A stretch of 64,000 bases of DNA from Chitinophaga arvensicola (GCF_900110835.1 NZ_FOJG01000002.1:2074979-2138978), one strand, 5' to 3'. Shown: positions 36,482 through 45,461, counted from the first letter of the stretch. Numbers and translations are program-made. The notes: generated by a model not told the origin, from the sequence alone.

Positions 36482-37816
36482 TTAAAGAATTCCTATGATT
36501 GCCAGTAGCCGGATATGACTGAGTTTTAAATTTGTTTGTGCGGTGGTCAGGTTAAATTTTGCTTCCAGCAAAGCATTTTCTGCATCCAAAAGATCCGTCA
36601 GCAGCGATTCCTGGTTGAGATAACTGTTTCTGATGACCCGAACGGTTTCGGCAGTTTTAGTGATATTCTTCTCCGCCGTCTCCACACTTTCCGACGCCTG
36701 TTGTTGTTGTAAATAAGCCTCTTTTACCTGAATTGAAATTTCATCCTTTTTAATACTGGCATTCTCTTTCGCCTGATTATTTATCACTTGTGCACGTGCT
36801 ATAGAGTGCCTGCTTTTGTATAAATTATCAATAGAGAATTGCACCTTGATGCCAGTTTGCCCGAATGCCCATAAATCATTTGAATAAGGATAGAATGAGA
36901 TCTGCGGATAGGTATAATTGTAATTGGAGTACAGGGAAGCTTTTGGTAACAGCGTAGCTTTAACTTGCCTGATATTTATCTCGCTCAATTTAATATCACT
37001 ATTGACCATCTTATACGCCGGCGATTGCTGGAATGCGATCGCAAGGTAATCGGCGTAGTCTGACTCTTTAATCGCCTCCATTTCAAAACCGCCCTGATAG
37101 GTGATATCTATTGCCGCTTCATTGTCGCGCCCCATCAGGATATTGAGGCGTTGTGCGGTAATGTCGCTTCTTTTTTTAATATCTGAAAGATTTAATTCCA
37201 ATTGCGACAATTTCACCGAGGTTCTCAGCACATCACTATTCAGCACAATACCGTTTTTGTGTAAACTTTCGATGAGTGACAGCTGTTTTTTCTCAGCAGC
37301 AATTTCCGCAGCAAGGAAGTCGCGGAAGTGCAGGTATTTATACAGATCGAAATAAGCAATAGCAACATTGTATTTTACGTTGTGCTTTTGCAGATCCACC
37401 TCATACTGCCTGCGTGTTTCCTCTTCCTGCTTCATCTTCACATTTCGTCTGTCTTTACCGCCATTGAACAGGTTAAAGTTTAAGTTATATCCAACTCCGT
37501 AGCCATAACTCTTTACAGGTACATCTTGCGGAGAGGAGAATAATCCATTATCGTAAATGAGAAATTTAGAATTGAGCTTTACATCTCCACCTACTGAAAG
37601 TTCGGGTAGCAGGCGGTCTTTGGCTTCCAATACTTCTAAATTGCTTTGCTGGAGACTTAAATCCGACAGTTTCAGCTGGCGGTTATTTGTTTCGGCGATC
37701 TTCCAGATTTCTTCCAGGCTTAATGCCCGGGTAGTTTCCGCATCCTGGGCATGGAGAGCTGTCACGGATAGTAGCAGTATCACTCCCAGCATTGGAATTG
37801 ATATATATCGTTTCAT
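36482..37816 (-). CDS. TolC-family outer-membrane efflux protein
   Basis: From the ATG at 37816 the protein is 444 residues with a signal peptide ending ALHAQ. This start is favoured because it overlaps the stop codon of the 78-residue gene upstream by four bases (ATGA). TolC repeats are visible: SLEEIWKIAETNNRQLKLSD near the start and a second structural repeat from ESDYADYLAIAFQQSPAYK. Long amphipathic helices follow, such as ISIQVKEAYLQQQQASESVE. It should be the outer-membrane duct of the EmrAB-like pump encoded next to it. Confidence 0.92.
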   Translation of the reverse strand: MKRYISIPMLGVILLLSVTALHAQDAETTRALSLEEIWKIAETNNRQLKLSDLSLQQSNLEVLEAKDRLLPELSVGGDVKLNSKFLIYDNGLFSSPQDVPVKSYGYGVGYNLNFNLFNGGKDRRNVKMKQEEETRRQYEVDLQKHNVKYNVAIAYFDLYKYLHFRDFLAAEIAAEKKQLSLIESLHKNGIVLNSDVLRTSVKLSQLELNLSDIKKRSDITAQRLNILMGRDNEAAIDITYQGGFEMEAIKESDYADYLAIAFQQSPAYKMVNSDIKLSEINIRQVKATLLPKASLYSNYNYTYPQISFYPYSNDLWAFGQTGIKVQFSIDNLYKSRHSIARAQVINNQAKENASIKKDEISIQVKEAYLQQQQASESVETAEKNITKTAETVRVIRNSYLNQESLLTDLLDAENALLEAKFNLTTAQTNLKLSHIRLLAIIGIL

Positions 37817-38049
37817 TGATTTTGATTTGTACGATCTTTTTTGTTTGAGAACCATTTTTTTATCATCTTTCCTAACTCATCAAAAACAACGGTTAAACCG
37901 ATCATGGGCAGGAAGGGACTATAATAGGTAGGCCAGTAGATATTCAGTGAGTCCATTTCTTCTGTTGAACTGGAGGCGGTCTTATCGGAAGGCTTTTCTG
38001 GTGCCACTGGCTCAACGTCTTTATCAGGGTATGTGATTTTCTGTTTCAT
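37813..38049 (-). CDS. Small 78-residue protein coupled to TolC, unknown
   Basis: The product has a charged, Pro/Glu/Lys/Ser-rich N-terminal half (about 1-33), then WPTYYSPFLPMIGLTVVFDEL and a basic C terminus (KWFSNKKDRTNQNQ). The hydrophobic stretch is too short to be a clear membrane helix. The stop codon overlaps the TolC start (ATGA), so the pump operon appears to start with this gene. The divergent AraC gene is 89 bases away. I do not recognise a family. Confidence 0.6.
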   Translation of the reverse strand: MKQKITYPDKDVEPVAPEKPSDKTASSSTEEMDSLNIYWPTYYSPFLPMIGLTVVFDELGKMIKKWFSNKKDRTNQNQ

Positions 38050-38138
38050 AATGATGCTATTATTTACATAGCAAAATTATCCCGGCCAACAGAGCAACCT
38101 TTTATATAATTAGCCTATTATTTGTTATATTTGGCCAA

Positions 38139-38927
38139 ATGAGTATTCTTAAGCAACTTATAAATAGTGTTGATCAGCATCCAGCCTCTATCCTGGTGGT
38201 GCGGCAGCAAACCGAGCAACGTTTGCCTTCACATCAACACGATAAGGCCCAGTTATTACTGGTTTTTGGAGGAATTGCCTATCTGCAGACGGACGAAAAG
38301 GATTTCTATATTCCGTCCAATCATTATATCTGGATACCTAAGAATTACCCGCACAACCTGATGTTTAATACGCAGGATCTGTATATCATAAACATTTATT
38401 TTCCCGGAAAAAATTCAGGTGAATTTTATAATGAGCTGGGCATTTATCCGGTAAGTAAGCTCTTATCTGAAATGCTGTCTTTCAGCGAGAAGTGGCACGG
38501 TGATTATTTCAAGGGCTCCTGGGAATTTGATTTTTTAACAACACTGAGAAACGTGCTGTCCAAAGAAAATCTTAAAAAGTTTTCGATCCAACTCCCCACT
38601 ACCGATGATCAGCGGCTCCAGGATATTGTAGGGCAGCTTCGAACACGGCTGAATGAAGAGCTTACTTTGGAAGGTGTGGCCAAACAATGGGGCATGAGTG
38701 TAAGAAGTCTGACAAGATTATTTCAGACGAAACTTCACATCACCTTTATTCAGTATGTAAAAATGCTGAGGATTATCCGGGCGATGGAATTGATAAAGGA
38801 CAGCGATCTGACTATGACCGAGATCGCCTATGAGATTGGATATTCCAATATATCTGCATTCAGTAATAATTTCCATCAATTAACGAATATGCGGCCTACT
38901 GAATTTAAGACCATGTCGAGGGTGTAG
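38139..38927 (+). CDS. AraC-family regulator with cupin sensor (divergent to efflux operon)
   Basis: The 262-residue protein has an N-terminal cupin-like sensor (LPSHQHDKAQLLLVFGG, YIPSNHYIWIPKNYPHNLMF). The C-terminal AraC DNA-binding domain reads LEGVAKQWGMSVRSLTRLFQ and MTEIAYEIGYSNISAFSNNF. It is divergent to the small-protein/TolC/HlyD/MFS operon, so it most likely controls the pump. A TATATTTG box at 38126-38133 sits so close to the start that the transcript would be nearly leaderless; this is uncertain. Confidence 0.9.
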   Translation: MSILKQLINSVDQHPASILVVRQQTEQRLPSHQHDKAQLLLVFGGIAYLQTDEKDFYIPSNHYIWIPKNYPHNLMFNTQDLYIINIYFPGKNSGEFYNELGIYPVSKLLSEMLSFSEKWHGDYFKGSWEFDFLTTLRNVLSKENLKKFSIQLPTTDDQRLQDIVGQLRTRLNEELTLEGVAKQWGMSVRSLTRLFQTKLHITFIQYVKMLRIIRAMELIKDSDLTMTEIAYEIGYSNISAFSNNFHQLTNMRPTEFKTMSRV

Positions 38928-38954
38928 TATAAATTGGCCAGGAACAAACAATTA

Positions 38955-38991
38955 AAAGGCGTTGTTGCAGTATTTATGCAACAACGCCTTT
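38955..38991. terminator. Bidirectional terminator between AraC and esterase genes
   Basis: A perfect 15-bp stem (AAAGGCGTTGTTGCA / TGCAACAACGCCTTT, loop of 7) lies between convergent genes. Confidence 0.85.
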
Positions 38992-38994
38992 ACT

Positions 38995-39801
38995 TTAATC
39001 GGCGAGGGATTTAATCAGTGCGGCGGTTTCTTTTGGAGCTGTCATCATGGCGTCGTGCGCTGTTGCCAGTTCAAAATACTTCCATTTCTTATCTTTCCTA
39101 ACATTCCTGGCAAAGTGTGCAAACTCAGGGTTAATCTCTGCTGTGCAGGCAATAAAGATCAACGGCAGCTGATTACCAAAAGGATGGCTTAACGTCAGTT
39201 TTTGGGTAAAGGTCCGGTATGGCTGTGCTGTAAGCCGCTGTCCTACCCAGCGGGCATCTGCGGTATCTTTAATGCCGAATATGGATACGGGCCAGGCAGG
39301 GATGGTTAACCCACCATCTTTTGCGGCGGCTTTTGTGACATCTGCCGTTACCAATGCTGAATTGATAGCGGATAGTACGCTCTGCCCGCTTTCCACCAAT
39401 ACCGGGTCCAGGAATACCAGTTTACGCAACCTTTGCGGTATTCTGTCTGCAACACCTGCTATTACTGCGCCGGCATAGCTATGGCCCACCAATATCACAT
39501 CGTGCAGGTCTTCCATCTCTATCACGTTTACGATGTCGGTGATATGTGTTTCAAGATTTACGTCAGGGCTTAATATATTCCGGTGCTCCCCAAGTCCGCT
39601 GAGCGTAGGCGTATACACGGTGGCGCCGTTTCCACGCAGTATACTGCTGACCTGTTGCCAGCACCATCCGCCATGCCATGCGCCGTGTACCAGTACGTAT
39701 ACAGGTGGTTGTGTTTTAGGTGATTGAGCATAACTTTCTCCAAATAACAGGAGAGATAATAGTGTAGATATAACTACCAGTCTTATTCTTTTGTAGTTCA
39801 T
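38995..39801 (-). CDS. Exported alpha/beta hydrolase (esterase-like)
   Basis: From the ATG at 39801 the protein is 268 residues, with a signal peptide ending ESYAQ. An ATG at 39855 would precede the signal. The fold is marked by VLVHGAWHGGWCWQQV (oxyanion region), LSGLGEHRN, the nucleophile elbow VGHSYAGAV (Ser in GHSYAG), and a late ATAHDAMMTAP with the likely catalytic His. The arrangement resembles plant methylesterase/hydroxynitrile-lyase-like bacterial esterases. The HxlR regulator lies divergently 81 bases away, so it may control this gene. Confidence 0.85.
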   Translation of the reverse strand: MNYKRIRLVVISTLLSLLLFGESYAQSPKTQPPVYVLVHGAWHGGWCWQQVSSILRGNGATVYTPTLSGLGEHRNILSPDVNLETHITDIVNVIEMEDLHDVILVGHSYAGAVIAGVADRIPQRLRKLVFLDPVLVESGQSVLSAINSALVTADVTKAAAKDGGLTIPAWPVSIFGIKDTADARWVGQRLTAQPYRTFTQKLTLSHPFGNQLPLIFIACTAEINPEFAHFARNVRKDKKWKYFELATAHDAMMTAPKETAALIKSLAD

Positions 39802-39838
39802 TTGAATTATTTTTGGCAAATTTATATCCACATTACAG

Positions 39839-39856
39839 GGTGACCAATATATCACC
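39839..39856. promoter_or_regulatory. Candidate operator between esterase and HxlR genes
   Basis: An inverted repeat GGTGA-N8-TCACC lies in the 81-base divergent spacer, where a HxlR-type dimer could bind and repress both genes. This is inference from position and symmetry. Confidence 0.35.
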
Positions 39857-39882
39857 TAAAAGTGAGTTATTAAATCATAGAT

Positions 39883-40242
39883 ATGTCAAGCAACATTAAA
39901 ACGAGTTCATCAAATGCACATAACCGTCAGGTACTGGCCGAAGCTCATGACGTGAATGATATATTAAGGACGATCAGCGCCCGATGGAAAATGGAGATCC
40001 TCTGCAATATAACCCTGGGAGTGAATCAGTTCAGCCGCCTGAAAGAAAAATTACCCTCCTTATCAGATCAGATATTGGGTAAACGTTTATCGGAAATGGT
40101 GAAAGAAGGGTTAGTGGTGAAGGAAAATATCGCCGGAACGGTACCACCGCAAACTATTTACAAGCACACCGAAAAAGCAACGCAACTGATTGTAATATTA
40201 AAGCAGCTGCATTTATGGGGACAGAAGAAGTGGGAAAAGTAG
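39883..40242 (+). CDS. HxlR-family winged-helix transcriptional regulator
   Basis: The 119-residue protein fits HxlR regulators: ILRTISARWKMEILCNITLG, FSRLKEKLPSLSDQILGKRL (recognition region), EMVKEGLVVKENI and a wing ending TIYKHTEKATQL. There is no obvious sensing cysteine in the usual N-terminal position; Cys in EILCN is within the first helix. It is divergent to the esterase gene and convergent with a short-chain dehydrogenase gene. Confidence 0.93.
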   Translation: MSSNIKTSSSNAHNRQVLAEAHDVNDILRTISARWKMEILCNITLGVNQFSRLKEKLPSLSDQILGKRLSEMVKEGLVVKENIAGTVPPQTIYKHTEKATQLIVILKQLHLWGQKKWEK

Positions 40243-40260
40243 CCTTCTACTTCCTCTTCT

Positions 40261-40998
40261 TTACCAGGGTATTTCCCCTGTTTCAGGGTTATTTTCTTCA
40301 CTAAAGAATTTTCCCGTTGGACCATCATTGTCGATCAGCGCGTATTTTACGATTCTGTTTCCGGCACTTTTGACGGTACCCGTCCCACGATTTCCATTGA
40401 AGTCTGTTTTTGTATATCCCGGGCAAATGGCATTTACTTTAAACCTGGTATTTTTCAGTTCATATGCCAGCACAACGGTGTACATATTCAGGGCTGATTT
40501 TGAGGAAAGATATACTGCACCTTTATAGTCGTAGTACTTGTAGGCCGGGTCGCTGTGCAGAGTTATTGAACCCTGACTTGAACTTACATTCACAATACGA
40601 GGCTCCGGCGATTCTGTCATTAGATCAATAAATGCCTGGGTAACTCTCACCACACCGTAAACATTTGTATCATACGCGGCTTTAAACTGATCGATAGTTG
40701 CGTTCAGGGCGGTTTGTGGGTGGCCGCCATACATACCCGCATTATTAATCAGTATGTCGAGGACTTTAGTTTTTCCACCGATTTCTTTGCGGGCATTTGC
40801 TACTGATTCTTCATTTGTGATGTCGAGCTGAATAACTTCAACGTTATTTACGCCCATTGCTTTTAATTTGTCCACGGCTTCAATACCATGTTCCAGATTA
40901 CGGCTACCGAGGTAGACATAGATTCCCTTTTGAGCAAGTTGCTGTGCTACTTCAAAGCCAATACTCTTGTTGGCCCCTGTTACTAGTGCGAATTTCAT
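40261..40998 (-). CDS. Short-chain dehydrogenase/reductase
   Basis: The 245-residue protein shows the classical SDR fold: TGANKSIGFEVA (nucleotide loop, residues 7-18), LINNAGMYGG, a Ser in VNVSSSQGS and catalytic YLSSK (Tyr-x-x-x-Lys). The C-terminal ICPGYTKTDFNGN is the post-catalytic loop. It most resembles carbonyl reductase-like SDRs that use NADPH to reduce carbonyl compounds. An AraC gene lies 65 bases upstream on the same strand and may regulate it. Substrate unknown. Confidence 0.92.
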   Translation of the reverse strand: MKFALVTGANKSIGFEVAQQLAQKGIYVYLGSRNLEHGIEAVDKLKAMGVNNVEVIQLDITNEESVANARKEIGGKTKVLDILINNAGMYGGHPQTALNATIDQFKAAYDTNVYGVVRVTQAFIDLMTESPEPRIVNVSSSQGSITLHSDPAYKYYDYKGAVYLSSKSALNMYTVVLAYELKNTRFKVNAICPGYTKTDFNGNRGTGTVKSAGNRIVKYALIDNDGPTGKFFSEENNPETGEIPW

Positions 40999-41063
40999 TT
41001 CCTTTATGAATTTTATAAAGCAAAAGTAGCGGGCCGGGAAATAGCGGGAATGGACAATTCACT

Positions 41064-41936
41064 TTATTTACCCGACAAATCCTGCCTGGGCAAAAAATCG
41101 CTGGCACTTTTCCCTGTACTTTTTTTGAAGAGTCTTGAAAAATAATCCGGGTCATTAAAGCCCAGTTCGTAGGCCAGTTCTTTGATAGAAGTATTAGAAT
41201 AGCGCAATTTCCGCTGGGCTTCTGCCATCAAACGATTAATGAAATAGTCTTTGGGCGATGAGCCGGAATATTCTTTTACAATTCTATACAAACTGTTGGT
41301 AGATAAAGCCAGTTTTTCTGCAATTTCATTGATAGAAGGTTGCTCCGTAAGGTGTGTTTCCACCACCAGTTTGAACTCAATGAACTTGGAAAGGTTAACG
41401 TTTAAGATGTTGAGGGGTTCTTTGTTTCTGAAATAAGCACTGTTTAGTTCTGATAGCAATGTGTTCAGATAAGCTAATATTACTTCTGTGTCGATATCAT
41501 AATTATCTGCATGAATTATCTGGTTTAAAATCCCCAAAACCTTTATTACCCTTTCTTTCGCGGCACTATCCAGTACTATGGCCTGGTTGTTTAAGGGATT
41601 GACCAAAAAGGAAAATTGCTGTGGCAACAATGCCAGTGTATTTTCGTCGAACAGCAGCTTGAAATATTTAAGATCATCCTTTTTTTCGGGTGGTATAAGG
41701 ATTTGATTAGGCATTGCAAAAAGCAGGTGTCCGTCTGTAAGATGGAAGTCCTGCAAGTCTATATTATAGGTAATAGAACCACTTTCAATTAATACAATAA
41801 AGTAAGAGGTCAATTTACGGGGTTGCAGCTGCTTGATCTGGATATCAGCAGACGGATAGGGGTTGTCGTTTGAACGGATGATGATCTTCAGTTCATCATG
41901 CTGTAAGCCGTCATCTTTTTTATGTTGTTCCTGCAT
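41064..41936 (-). CDS. AraC-family transcriptional regulator
   Basis: The 290-residue protein has an N-terminal cupin-like sensor (ITYNIDLQDFHLTDGHLLFA). Its AraC DNA-binding domain reads INEIAEKLALSTNSLYRIVK and IKELAYELGFNDPDYFSRLF, ending KSTGKSASDFLPRQ. The gene precedes the SDR gene on the same strand. A 326-base spacer upstream separates it from the next AraC gene. Confidence 0.9.
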   Translation of the reverse strand: MQEQHKKDDGLQHDELKIIIRSNDNPYPSADIQIKQLQPRKLTSYFIVLIESGSITYNIDLQDFHLTDGHLLFAMPNQILIPPEKKDDLKYFKLLFDENTLALLPQQFSFLVNPLNNQAIVLDSAAKERVIKVLGILNQIIHADNYDIDTEVILAYLNTLLSELNSAYFRNKEPLNILNVNLSKFIEFKLVVETHLTEQPSINEIAEKLALSTNSLYRIVKEYSGSSPKDYFINRLMAEAQRKLRYSNTSIKELAYELGFNDPDYFSRLFKKSTGKSASDFLPRQDLSGK

Positions 41937-42262
41937 ATTGTTTGATCAAAAGGTGGGAGGATGCTATCAAAATTTCCAACATCGTAAAGTTAGCATTTTT
42001 ACCATTGCCATAACAACATCGTGATTTGTCAATAATATCAGCAGCCATGCCACACATTCAACATTTATCAAATACGAATCAGACAGACCTGTTTTGTATT
42101 AATTCCACTGTTTTTTAGATAGATACAAAGGTGTATTTAACGGCCATTGTTCAACGATAATATGTAAAAGCCCGGGGGAGATCCGACAGTGGGATAAATT
42201 TTCAGACAGCACGAGGTAGATCATCCAGCCGCTATTTTTTCAGGAAAGTTAACCGCTAATTT
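41937..42262. other. 326-bp spacer between two AraC genes
   Basis: No gene, strong hairpin or repeat is recognised. It should hold the promoter of the 41064-41936 regulator and the 3' end of the 42263-43069 transcript. Confidence 0.3.
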
Positions 42263-43069
42263 TTATCTTACTTCAGAAGTAGTCATTCCGAACTTTTGTT
42301 TGAAAGAAAAATAAAAATGGGACAGGTTTTCAAAGCCTAAGTCCATATAAAAGTCAGACGGTTTTTGTTGTTTATATCTAACTAAGTAATAGGCTTCCTC
42401 CAAACGCTTCTCACGTAACCATTGTTTGGGAGATATATTGAAAGTTTTAATAAAGTCGCGCTTAAATCCTGAAAGGCTACGCCCGGTAAGTTTAGCAAAC
42501 GATTCCAAAGGAACATTAAACATATAATTTCGATTCATAAACTTCTCCAGGTCTATTTTATAAGGTGCTGAAAAATCAAATAATATATTTTTAAAATCAG
42601 GATTACTTTGCAGTAACAGCTCTATCGCTTCCCTGATTTTTAAATTTGCTAATCGTGGCGTAGCCTCTTTTTTCTTATTAATGTATGGCGCAAGAGAAAT
42701 AAAATAATTATGTAAAAAATCGTCTGGCTCAAAGAATAATTTCTGTTTTCCTTCGTAGCTATTTTTTACCACAATTTTATTCTCGAGTGCATATTTCTGC
42801 AAAGTTTCTTTATCCAGTGTAATGGAAATAAACTGGTACTTTCCGGATTTAGAAGGATATTTAATTGTACGGATCAGCTGGTTTTTCCGAACGAGGACAA
42901 CAGTGTTCTCTGGAATTACAATATTACCGTTCGCATAAAAAGCATGCGTTTCCCCTGAAAGTTGAAATCCTAAAAAATGTTCAGGGTAAAACTCTTCGTA
43001 TCCCCTGTGCTTTTCAAAAACACAGGAATATACCAACCTATCAAAAATGATTTCATGTCTACCTTCCAT
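42263..43069 (-). CDS. AraC-family transcriptional regulator (ExsA-like N terminus)
   Basis: The 268-residue protein has an N-terminal sensor with FLGFQLSGETHAFYANGN and VIPENTVVLVRKNQLIR. The C-terminal HTH reads LESFAKLTGRSLSGFKRDFI and PSDFYMDLGFENLSHFYFSFK. The recognition helices 'GRSLSGFKRDF' and 'FENLSHFYFSFKQKFG' are typical of AraC proteins that regulate nearby oxidoreductases in Bacteroidota. It lies 20 bases after the GlcG-like gene on the same strand, so the two may be cotranscribed. Confidence 0.9.
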   Translation of the reverse strand: MEGRHEIIFDRLVYSCVFEKHRGYEEFYPEHFLGFQLSGETHAFYANGNIVIPENTVVLVRKNQLIRTIKYPSKSGKYQFISITLDKETLQKYALENKIVVKNSYEGKQKLFFEPDDFLHNYFISLAPYINKKKEATPRLANLKIREAIELLLQSNPDFKNILFDFSAPYKIDLEKFMNRNYMFNVPLESFAKLTGRSLSGFKRDFIKTFNISPKQWLREKRLEEAYYLVRYKQQKPSDFYMDLGFENLSHFYFSFKQKFGMTTSEVR

Positions 43070-43089
43070 ACTTACAAATATCCGAAATT

Positions 43090-43491
43090 CTATAGAAGTT
43101 CAATAGCCCCGGCATTTGCAATTTCTTTGTCCTGTTCGGGAGTACCGCCTGAAGAACCGATTGCTCCGATGACAATACCGTCTTTGCTCTTCAAAACAAC
43201 CCCACCTGCAATGGTCAATAGCCCGTCGTTCGAATTTATCATACCGTAACCATTCATATTGGTGCTGGTGATGATTGATCCCATAACATCACTATCCACA
43301 CCAAACATAGCCGCAGTCCTTGCTTTTTTTATGGCAAAATCTATAACACCATAAACACTATCTAATCTTGCAAAGGAGATCATGTGTCCGCCTATATCCA
43401 CTACTGCAATGCTAACAGGTATCTTTAAGGTTTTAGCCTTTTCAATTGATGCGTTCAACGCTTTTATTGCTTGCATATAACTTATACTCAT
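43090..43491 (-). CDS. GlcG/HbpS-family heme-binding-like protein
   Basis: The 133-residue protein matches the GlcG/HbpS (DUF336) fold: ISYMQAIKALNASIEKAKTL, then VSIAVVDIGGHMISFARLD, IKKARTAAMFGVDS and the C-terminal GGVVLKSKDGIVIGAIGSSGG and EQDKEIANAGAIE. Family members bind heme or are part of glycolate- and diol-utilisation clusters. There is no signal peptide. It lies between an AraC regulator and an SDR; a redox or cofactor-related role is possible but not shown. Confidence 0.88.
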   Translation of the reverse strand: MSISYMQAIKALNASIEKAKTLKIPVSIAVVDIGGHMISFARLDSVYGVIDFAIKKARTAAMFGVDSDVMGSIITSTNMNGYGMINSNDGLLTIAGGVVLKSKDGIVIGAIGSSGGTPEQDKEIANAGAIELL

Positions 43492-43561
43492 CCCGATGCA
43501 TTTTGAAATTTTTAATAAACAGGAAGCACTGTTTTATATCCGTACTTCCTTTGGCATCCAG

Positions 43562-44353
43562 CTAGCTTTTCGCAGTCCATGCTTCTGCCTGTAATTTCTT
43601 TACAAAATCCTCAGTTTCCTTTGGATGAACATTTCTGAATTTAGAATTATCATCCAGTGCTACATTTACAATGCAATCTGCCATTGATTGTGGATCTAAC
43701 TGATGGGCCAATGATTCTGCTGCACCGTCAAATGCGGAGGATGGTGTGAAATTGTTTTTGGGATCGTACCAACGGAAAATGCTATCTACACCACGGTCAT
43801 TGAAGCCAGTACCAAATACACCAGGGTTACAGGTAGCAATCTTGATATTAAATTCGGCCAATTCTGTTTTTAATCCTTCGGCAATAGCTTCCATTGCATG
43901 TTTTGAAGCACAGTACGCCGCAACATATGGCACTGTCCATAAGCCACCCATAGAAGTAGTGAATACAATTTTTGCAGGCTTTCTTTGTGCTATTAACTTT
44001 TTGATAAAGCCTTGTGCCAGCTCTAAGCCTCCAAATACATTCACATCAAACATAGATCGAATTAAATCCAGGGGCTGTTCCGCAATAGGACCACCTTCCA
44101 TAATGCCTGCATTGCTAATTAAAATGTCTATATCATACTTTTGGGTGATATAGGCAATGTCACGCTGATTAGTTACATCCAGTTTATCAACTGTAAGATT
44201 AACTCCCTGTTTTTCAGCTTCCCGTATCAGGTCGCTCACTTGAGGATAAACCTGCGCAGTAGCAATCACTTTGTATCCTTTTTTTGCCAAGTCAAACGCG
44301 GCTATTTTCCCAAAACCGCTTGCTGCTCCTGTAATTAGAATTGTTTTACTCAT
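43562..44353 (-). CDS. Short-chain dehydrogenase/reductase
   Basis: The 263-residue protein has TGAASGFGKIAAFDLAKKG (nucleotide loop), LISNAGIMEGGP, FTTSMGGLWTVP with the active-site Ser, and YCASKHAMEAIAEGL (Tyr-x-x-x-Lys). The C-terminal NPGVFGTGFNDRG is the substrate loop. It is an NAD(P)-dependent SDR of unknown substrate. It is the first of the SDR, GlcG-like and AraC genes on this strand; gaps are 70 and 20 bases. Confidence 0.92.
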   Translation of the reverse strand: MSKTILITGAASGFGKIAAFDLAKKGYKVIATAQVYPQVSDLIREAEKQGVNLTVDKLDVTNQRDIAYITQKYDIDILISNAGIMEGGPIAEQPLDLIRSMFDVNVFGGLELAQGFIKKLIAQRKPAKIVFTTSMGGLWTVPYVAAYCASKHAMEAIAEGLKTELAEFNIKIATCNPGVFGTGFNDRGVDSIFRWYDPKNNFTPSSAFDGAAESLAHQLDPQSMADCIVNVALDDNSKFRNVHPKETEDFVKKLQAEAWTAKS

Positions 44354-44542
44354 TTCTTCCTATTTTAATTAGAGCATAAAATTACATGAGCGCAACACTA
44401 TGTTTTATTCTTGTACGGTTCAATTTTGTATTGCTAGAAAGTTCGTTTTATGCAATCCATCCTTTTTTTGATATCGGGTGGGTTAAATTCCGAATTAATA
44501 TTGCTTGTTAATCGAGGTTGATTATGACGATTCAATAACACA
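44354..44542. other. Spacer upstream of the dehydrogenase gene
   Basis: This AT-rich stretch should contain the minus-strand promoter of the SDR gene. No coding capacity or clear motif is seen. Confidence 0.3.
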
Positions 44543-44594
44543 AAAACGCCTTCAAATCTTTTGATTTGAAGGCGTTTTCATTTTCGTGATCCCT
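44543..44594 (-). repeat. Displaced terminator plus tRNA-Lys 3'-end-like scar, outer copy
   Basis: A perfect 16-bp hairpin (44543-44578, GATTTGAAGGCGTTTT arm) is followed by CATTTTC and GTGATCCCT (44586-44594). On the minus strand this reads as the end of a tRNA (GGGATCAC) followed by a terminator. It is aligned with a second copy at 45462-45521, which matches tRNA-Lys for 15 bases. This outer copy matches for only 9 bases, so it is a weak or old scar. Confidence 0.45.
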
Positions 44595-44663
44595 ATCGTA
44601 CATAAATCGAACTTTCCTCTCATTGGCTTAAAAAATTATATGGCATTTTCAGCTGATACTTCA

Positions 44664-45209
44664 TCAATCACTCCCCTTATGCACCTTAAATCCTATCATG
44701 TCGCGGGGGGCAGATACAGGGATAAGTAACTGTTTAAGATAATAGAGGATCAGTCTTATATCTTCGTCATGGTTACTAACTTTATTCTCAATTTGCTCCA
44801 GCTTCAATAAAATGTCCTTATGAGCTGAAATCATCTCCCGCATCCGATGAAATATCCGGATGATCTGGATATTTACAGCTATGGCCCTCTCACTGTTCAA
44901 AATACAGGAAAGCATAGTCACCCCCTGCTCACTAAAACAAAAAGGGGCATAGCGGAGTCCCTTAAACTCATCTTTAGAGGACGCAAATTGCGTCCTCCAA
45001 TTCTCAAACTCTTCTTTGGCCATTTCAAACATAAAATCTTCTGGAAACCGATTTATATTTCTTCTCACAGCCTCTTTCAACCTTTTAGTTTCAACACCCT
45101 AAAGCTCAGCGAAGTCAAGGTCTAACATAATTTTCTGTCCTATGATAAAATAAATTTTATTCATTATTATTTCATCTGGAATTGAGACTTGCTTAATATT
45201 TTTAGACAT
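44664..45209 (-). pseudogene. ORF6N-domain protein gene interrupted by an in-frame TAG
   Basis: On the minus strand a 182-codon frame runs from ATG at 45209 to the stop at 44664 with a single internal stop, TAG at 45099-45101. Before it the frame reads IYFIIGQKIMLDLDFAEL; after it, GVETKRLKEAVRRNINRFPE, then DFMFEM, FCFSEQGVTMLSCILNSE and IFHRMREM. In intact ORF6N (KilA-N related) DNA-binding proteins this place reads LYGVETK, so one base change from a Tyr codon explains the break. The C-terminal half has a coiled coil. ORF6N proteins are common on phages and mobile elements. An internal ATG at 45080 could express a truncated form. Confidence 0.8.
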
Positions 45210-45461
45210 AAATAAAGCTTATACAAGGAATTGATTTTCGTGAAGTAAAAGTAGTCGTTAGTATAAACTGTATACTTTATCATTTGATAATTGCGCGGTA
45301 TTAACAAATCATTGGTAGGTAAACAATTAAAAGAATATTAAACGGAGAAACTGTAAGACCTGGCGACTAAAAAATCGGCCTATGGTACTCGAACTAATCA
45401 TCAATTGAAAATAAACAATTAAAATGAAGGCTACCTTTTCTACGCAAAATTATCGAACACA
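45210..45461. other. AT-rich spacer in the scar zone
   Basis: No gene or recognised motif is seen. It lies between the ORF6N pseudogene start and the second tRNA-end scar. Confidence 0.3.
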
